From Flavobacteriaceae bacterium (GTDB taxonomy: Bacteria; Bacteroidota; Bacteroidia; Flavobacteriales; Weeksellaceae), in NCBI GenBank assembly GCA_031277475.1, contig JAITMJ010000054.1, positions 1 to 35,765 on the forward strand: 35,765 nucleotides of DNA, read 5' to 3'. The translations under genes and the position numbers were made by a program. Position 1 is the stretch's first letter. The number at the start of each line of letters is the position of its first letter. The notes under the pieces are model-generated. The model was not told the DNA's origin and did no database searches. It was given only the letters and a program-made list of their open reading frames with translations. This document shows positions 32,311 through 35,765 of this stretch, piece by piece.

Positions 32311-33302
32311 TAAAACCTCTTCTTAAAAATTTTCATTCCCAAATTTGTCGGAAGGTTGTCCAAAAAATTTTTCTTTTTCGTGTCTGTAGAAAATTTTGAT
32401 GAGAAATAATCCCATAAACTCAAGGATTTCAGCGTTTTATAATTGGAATAACTCTCTTTCCAAAGTTTTTCATCCTTTTGGGCTTTCCAATTCATAATAA
32501 GCGTATTGTGTTTATAATCAATAAGATATTTTAAAATCAAATTTTTGCGTTTGGTATTTTTTTCTTCTTTCAAGGCTTGGTTGATGTGTTTTCCGATGGC
32601 AAACCAATTGTCAAAATTTCTTTTATCCCGATTATGAATCACGGAATTTTTATGCAAAAAATAAGTGTATGTGATGTCTTTATGAATTGCAATTTTATTG
32701 ATTTTCAGCATAATATGAAATGTCCAAAGTTCATCTTGCGCAAAAAGTCCTTTCACGAAATAAAGTTTATTTTGCCTTAAAAAATCGGTTTTTATCAATT
32801 TATTTACGGCATAAGTTACCAACTGTCCTTCTGAAAAATCTTTCAAAATTTCATCATTTCCGTTAATAATTTCTTTTTCGCTTTTTATTTTGATGCAAAT
32901 AGATTTTTCGCCGGTTTCCAATTGTTCGCATTCCAACTGAGAAATCGTCATTTCGGCGGCGGTTTTTTCGGAAATATTGACCAAAGTTTCGATGCAATTT
33001 GGGGTAATCGTATCGTCGCTGTCCAAGAAAAAAAGATAGGTTCCGTTTGCCGTGTCGATGCCTTTATTTCTCACCACCGAAAGTCCGGAATTTTCCTCCA
33101 AATGATGGATTTTCCAAGTGTTTTGAAGGTTGTTTTTTCGGATAAAATTTTCCGCAATTTTCACGGAATCGTCCGGAGTTTGGTCGTTAATCAACGTAAC
33201 TTCGAGATTTTTGTAAGTTTGAGCCAACACGGAATTTAAACATTTTTCCAAAAAACTTTCGCATTTAAAAATCGGAATGGAAATCGTAACCAAAGGTTGC
33301 AT
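32301..33302 (-). CDS. Family 2 glycosyltransferase (GT-A fold)
   Basis: 333 aa. N-terminal GT2 domain: VTISIPIFKCESFLEKCLNS, LINDQTPDD, NSGLSVVRNKGIDTANG and the DxD-type FLDSDDT (about 91-97). The C-terminal half is helical and basic, as in capsule or LPS glycosyltransferases. Expected to add a sugar to a surface polysaccharide; donor and acceptor are unknown. Divergent from the epimerase gene downstream, which may supply its nucleotide sugar. Confidence 0.88.
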   Translation of the reverse strand: MQPLVTISIPIFKCESFLEKCLNSVLAQTYKNLEVTLINDQTPDDSVKIAENFIRKNNLQNTWKIHHLEENSGLSVVRNKGIDTANGTYLFFLDSDDTITPNCIETLVNISEKTAAEMTISQLECEQLETGEKSICIKIKSEKEIINGNDEILKDFSEGQLVTYAVNKLIKTDFLRQNKLYFVKGLFAQDELWTFHIMLKINKIAIHKDITYTYFLHKNSVIHNRDKRNFDNWFAIGKHINQALKEEKNTKRKNLILKYLIDYKHNTLIMNWKAQKDEKLWKESYSNYKTLKSLSLWDYFSSKFSTDTKKKNFLDNLPTNLGMKIFKKRFYGL

Positions 33303-33342
33303 GTTCTATTATTAATTTTTCAAAAATACCGATTTAGATTCA

Positions 33343-33447
33343 AAGATAAAAGACAATAGACAATAGACAATAGACAATAGACAAGAGACAAGAGACGAAA
33401 GAGTAAAAACAAATCTCGAAACTCGAAACTCGAAACTCGTACCTCGA
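33343..33447. repeat. GACAATA tandem repeat and ACTCGAA tandem repeat
   Basis: Five or six units of GACAATA/GACAAGA (33353-33394) followed by several ACTCGAA units (33415-33447). Similar ACTCGTAACTCG units occur at 29557-29577 and 33708-33725, and a CGAGTTTCGAG unit at 8767-8777. Confidence 0.8.
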
Positions 33448-33480
33448 ATTTGCCTCCTGCATTTTTATTTTTTTTTAATG

Positions 33481-33660
33481 GTGTCGGCGAAACCTAACGG
33501 AGTGGTTCGGCGTAGCCAATCCTTCGGATTTGCGTGAGGGATGGAAGTGGAAATCCTTTTTTTTGCGGTTGGGATTTTTGCGGTGGCAAAAAAAAGATTG
33601 CAACGGACAGCCCGACCCGAGCGGTTGCAATGTTTTGGCGAGGGACACGCCCAAGAAATA
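33481..33660 (+). ncRNA. Candidate structured RNA (possibly flavo-1-like)
   Basis: GC-richer than its surroundings and without a convincing reading frame. It folds into a hairpin AATCC-TTC-GGATT (33518-33530) and a long stem AATC-C-TTTTTTTTGC paired with GCAAAAAAAAGATT (33552-33566 with 33586-33599, one bulged C). Conserved-looking blocks are GCGTGAGGGATGGAAGTGG and GCAACGGACAGCCCGACCCG. From memory these blocks recur in Flavobacteriia genomes, and the flavo-1 RNA is one candidate identity, not checked. The strand is set by the downstream promoter and block order, and is also inferred. Confidence 0.5.
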
Positions 33661-33682
33661 GAAAAAGGCAAAATACATTTTA

Positions 33683-33690
33683 TATCTTTG
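33683..33690 (+). promoter_or_regulatory. Probable -7 box of the epimerase promoter
   Basis: TATCTTTG matches TAnnTTTG. It lies after the candidate RNA and 78 bases before the preferred epimerase start, so an upstream start at 33541 is unlikely. Confidence 0.45.
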
Positions 33691-33768
33691 TGGAAAATTT
33701 TCGGGATACGAGTTACGAGTTATGAGTTTGATTCTGAATTAAATAGCAATAAGCAAAAAGCCAAATAC

Positions 33769-34752
33769 GTGAATACATTAACACACAAAAAAATTTTAAT
33801 TACCGGCGGTGCGGGATTTATCGGTTCCAATCTTTGTGAGGAACTCCTAAATTTGGGCGGAATTGTAACTTGTCTCGACAATTTTTCTACCGGAAAAAAA
33901 GAAAATCTCGATTCTTTTAAAAATCATCCGAATTTTACTTTAATTGAAGGCGATATTCGCGATTTGGAAACTTGCAGACAAGCCTGTGAAAATCAGGATT
34001 TTGTGTTGCACGAAGCCGCGCTCGGCTCTGTTCCGCGTTCCATCCACGATCCGATTACGAGCAACGCCGTGAACGTCAGCGGATTTCTAAATATGCTCGT
34101 CGCCGCAAGAGATTCCGGCATTAAAAAATTTGTTTACGCCGCAAGTTCCTCCACTTACGGAGATTCCGAAACGCTGCCGAAAGTGGAAAACCAAATCGGA
34201 AAACCGCTTTCGCCCTACGCTGTTACGAAATATGTGAACGAACTTTATGCCGATGTTTTTAAAAAAACTTACGATTTTAATTCCATCGGATTGCGGTATT
34301 TTAATGTTTTCGGGCGAAGGCAAGACCCAAACGGTGCTTACGCTGCGGTGATTCCTAAATTTGTGATGCAACTGATGAACCGCGAATCGCCAATCATCAA
34401 CGGAAACGGCGAATATTCCAGAGATTTTACTTATATCGACAATATTATTTTAATCAATCTTTTGGCACTGACTTCCGAAAATCCGGCTGCAGAAAATCAA
34501 GTTTATAATGCGGCTTTCGGCGAAAGAACCACGCTGAACGATTTGACGAAATATCTTAAAAAATACCTTTCAGAATTTGATTCCGAGATTGCAAACGTGG
34601 AAATAAAATACGGCGATTACAGAAAAGGAGACGTTCCACATTCTTTGGCAAGCATCGAAAAAGCCCGCGAATTGCTGAATTACAATCCGAAATTTTCAAT
34701 GAAAGACGGTTTGAAAGAAGCAGTGAAATGGTATTGGGAGAATTTGAAATAG
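33769..34752 (+). CDS. wbpP: NAD-dependent UDP-GlcNAc C4-epimerase (WbpP-like SDR)
   Basis: Predicted to interconvert UDP-N-acetylglucosamine (or its uronate) and the galacto form for surface polysaccharide. Begins with the NAD-binding ILITGGAGFIGSN (glycine motif about 13-19), then DNFSTGKKENL, AALGSVPRSIHDPI, SSSTYGDSETLP and catalytic YAVTK, then RYFNVFGRRQDPNGAYAAVI. 327 aa from GTG 33769, which matches family length. The longer frame from 33541 would cross the candidate RNA and repeats, so it is rejected. The divergent GT2 gene is a likely pathway partner. Confidence 0.88.
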   Translation: MNTLTHKKILITGGAGFIGSNLCEELLNLGGIVTCLDNFSTGKKENLDSFKNHPNFTLIEGDIRDLETCRQACENQDFVLHEAALGSVPRSIHDPITSNAVNVSGFLNMLVAARDSGIKKFVYAASSSTYGDSETLPKVENQIGKPLSPYAVTKYVNELYADVFKKTYDFNSIGLRYFNVFGRRQDPNGAYAAVIPKFVMQLMNRESPIINGNGEYSRDFTYIDNIILINLLALTSENPAAENQVYNAAFGERTTLNDLTKYLKKYLSEFDSEIANVEIKYGDYRKGDVPHSLASIEKARELLNYNPKFSMKDGLKEAVKWYWENLK

Positions 34753-34800
34753 ATTTGGAAAGATACGAAAACCATATGCTTTTCTCATAAGGTTTTTTTG

Positions 34801-35297
34801 GCTACAGATTATTATACATTTGATGATTTAAAAAACTTTGACAATATTGAAAAACAAAAATTAAGCCTTTACAATTCAACGGAACTAACAAACGGTTTTT
34901 ACAAAGATTTTAATTCTTTCAAAAATCAGAATCCTGAAAAAGAAATTACGAATGTAGCATTCAGCACTCCTGAAAAAATTACTAAAATCTATGAATTGAT
35001 TGACGGCAAAGAAAAAGAAATCAAAAAAGACGAGGTTTATTCTGTTGTGTATCAAGGTATTTCGTATATTATATCCCTACTGAAAACCTATTCACTAAGG
35101 CAACAAAAAGAGATAATGATTTTTATTTTACAGGAAAAATAAAATCTACTGCCAAAACCGGAAATGTGGTGGCGGCATCTGCTTTCTTTGGTATTATAGG
35201 AGGTTTAATAGCCTCCGGCTCTAATTCCGTACCATTTGAACTAAAGCTTGATTATATAAACGGGGGTTTTATTCCGATTACAGAGGTTAAGAAATAA
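34801..35297 (+). pseudogene. 3' part of a secreted-protein gene, 5'-truncated and frameshifted
   Basis: Begins abruptly at ATDYYTFDDLKNFDN without a start codon; the first 193 bases match 118-310 in inverted orientation. It then supplies the C-terminal half missing from the left copy (ELIDGKEKEIKKDEVYSVVY). Near 35066 one frame ends and the next continues YIPTENLFTKATKRDNDFYF, KTGNVVAASAFFGIIGGLIA and ends ITEVKK plus TAA at 35295-35297. A single base change near TCGTATATTATATCC explains the shift. Confidence 0.85.
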
Positions 35298-35311
35298 AAA
35301 TTTGTAATGCC

Positions 35312-35391
35312 GGAAGCCGTGAAATTCTGTTCGCTCGGGCAAATCACGAATGCACTTTTTGAAGTGGGCGGGAAATATAGGAGGAATATGT
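35312..35391 (+). repeat. Copy of the icmF 3' end
   Basis: 80 bases match 938-1017 (inverted) with 4 differences by eye, all synonymous; 28 codons are open from an ATG at 35307 ([20 protein letters not shown] ... YRRNM) to a TGA at 35391-35393. No other mutase sequence is present. It directly follows the secreted-gene remnant. Confidence 0.9.
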
Positions 35392-35414
35392 GAGAGTGGC
35401 GGCTGGGTTTTGTC

Positions 35415-35486
35415 ACACTGAGCGGAGTTTTCGCCCGTAGGGCGACACAAATCTGCAGGAAATATAAAAAGCCATTCGCCAATCGC
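35415..35486. repeat. Interspersed repeat cluster
   Basis: Contains TTTTGTCACACTGAGCGGAG, a CGCCC-GTA-GGGCG hairpin (about 35430-35442) and an AAAAAGCCATTCGCCAATCG unit (35466-35485). The same repeat types flank other genes in the window. Confidence 0.55.
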
Positions 35487-35765
35487 CTACTCAAACTCAT
35501 TCAAACCGTACAAAATTTCCTTCATTTTTGAGCCGTTGATTTCCACAGGTTTGTACGCAACGTTGAATTTCTCGATGGCAACGTCCATATCGGATTTCAG
35601 TTTGGTGTATTCGGGCGGAAGTTGGCTCTGGCACTGGGTTGCGTTCTCGTAACTGTTCAGAATGATTTTAAATTTTCGGTAAAATTGTTCGCCTTGGTCG
35701 ATGAAATTGTTGTATTCATCGATGAAACGTAAGAGCCGATCTATCGGAAACTCGATGTTTACTTG
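35487..35765 (-). CDS. C-terminal part of an unidentified protein (partial at window end)
   Basis: 92 codons plus TAG, open to the window edge. The sequence is helical with aromatic residues (FPIDRLLRFIDEYNNFIDQG, ATQCQSQLPPEYTKLKSDMD, INGSKMKEILYGLNEFE). No membrane helix or known motif is seen in this part. It converges on the icmF-tail copy. Family not recognised. Confidence 0.6.
   Translation of the reverse strand, partial: QVNIEFPIDRLLRFIDEYNNFIDQGEQFYRKFKIILNSYENATQCQSQLPPEYTKLKSDMDVAIEKFNVAYKPVEINGSKMKEILYGLNEFE

Noticed and set aside
33353-33394. CRISPR-like array
   Set aside because: The units are 7 bases long and contiguous without spacers; a simple tandem repeat.
33541-33768. N-terminal extension of the epimerase
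   Set aside because: Crosses the candidate RNA, a TAnnTTTG box and an ACGAGTTACGAGTT repeat; the family start fits GTG 33769.

Overview
The window looks like chromosomal DNA of a low-GC member of the Bacteroidota, most likely class Flavobacteriia and close to Chryseobacterium (Weeksellaceae). This rests on gene content: a T9SS/gliding SprE (PorW) lipoprotein, a GLPGLI-family protein, a fused IcmF mutase, a short RlmL-type methyltransferase, split nuoA/nuoB/nuoC, and TAnnTTTG promoter boxes. No tRNA, rRNA or CRISPR array was recognised.

Layout. (1) 1-118: end of an IS, probably IS1-like, that truncates a secreted-protein gene (68-844). (2) 936-13883: housekeeping block with IcmF, RlmL-like methyltransferase, MsbA-like ABC exporter, FolE, SprE and a PcrA/UvrD helicase whose last ~70 codons are out of frame because of a repeat insertion. 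(3) 13884-20913: accessory region built from short modules separated by partial copies of the pcrA 3' end (seven copies counting the one in the gene). Modules: a secreted small peptide with GLPGLI, MauE/DoxX-like and beta-propeller-like partners; a broken coiled-coil membrane gene; a small membrane protein; a ParE-type toxin-antitoxin; a 176-aa/59-aa gene pair; an Abi/HEPN gene; and a decayed antitoxin/PIN pair. (4) 20929-28667: secreted and membrane proteins of largely unknown role, including a SIMPL-domain protein and a DoxX-like protein. (5) 28782-31246: nuoA, nuoB and nuoC, with a DUF1640-like gene between A and B and a YafQ-type toxin-antitoxin between B and C; nuoD onward is absent. (6) 31282-34752: FISUMP-like secreted protein, zinc-ribbon protein, GT2 glycosyltransferase, a candidate structured RNA and a WbpP-like epimerase. 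(7) 34801-35765: the 3' part of a second copy of the left-end secreted gene, in inverted orientation, followed by a copy of the icmF 3' end and a partial gene running off the window.

Most interesting are the displaced gene 3' ends. The pcrA tail copies and the icmF tail copy differ from their parents almost only at synonymous sites, so they evolved as working coding sequence before being stranded. This points to repeated exchange or integration at gene 3' ends, each event bringing an allelic tail plus a small module, with no recombinase visible here. The two window ends also carry what looks like the footprint of a ~34.7-kb inversion.
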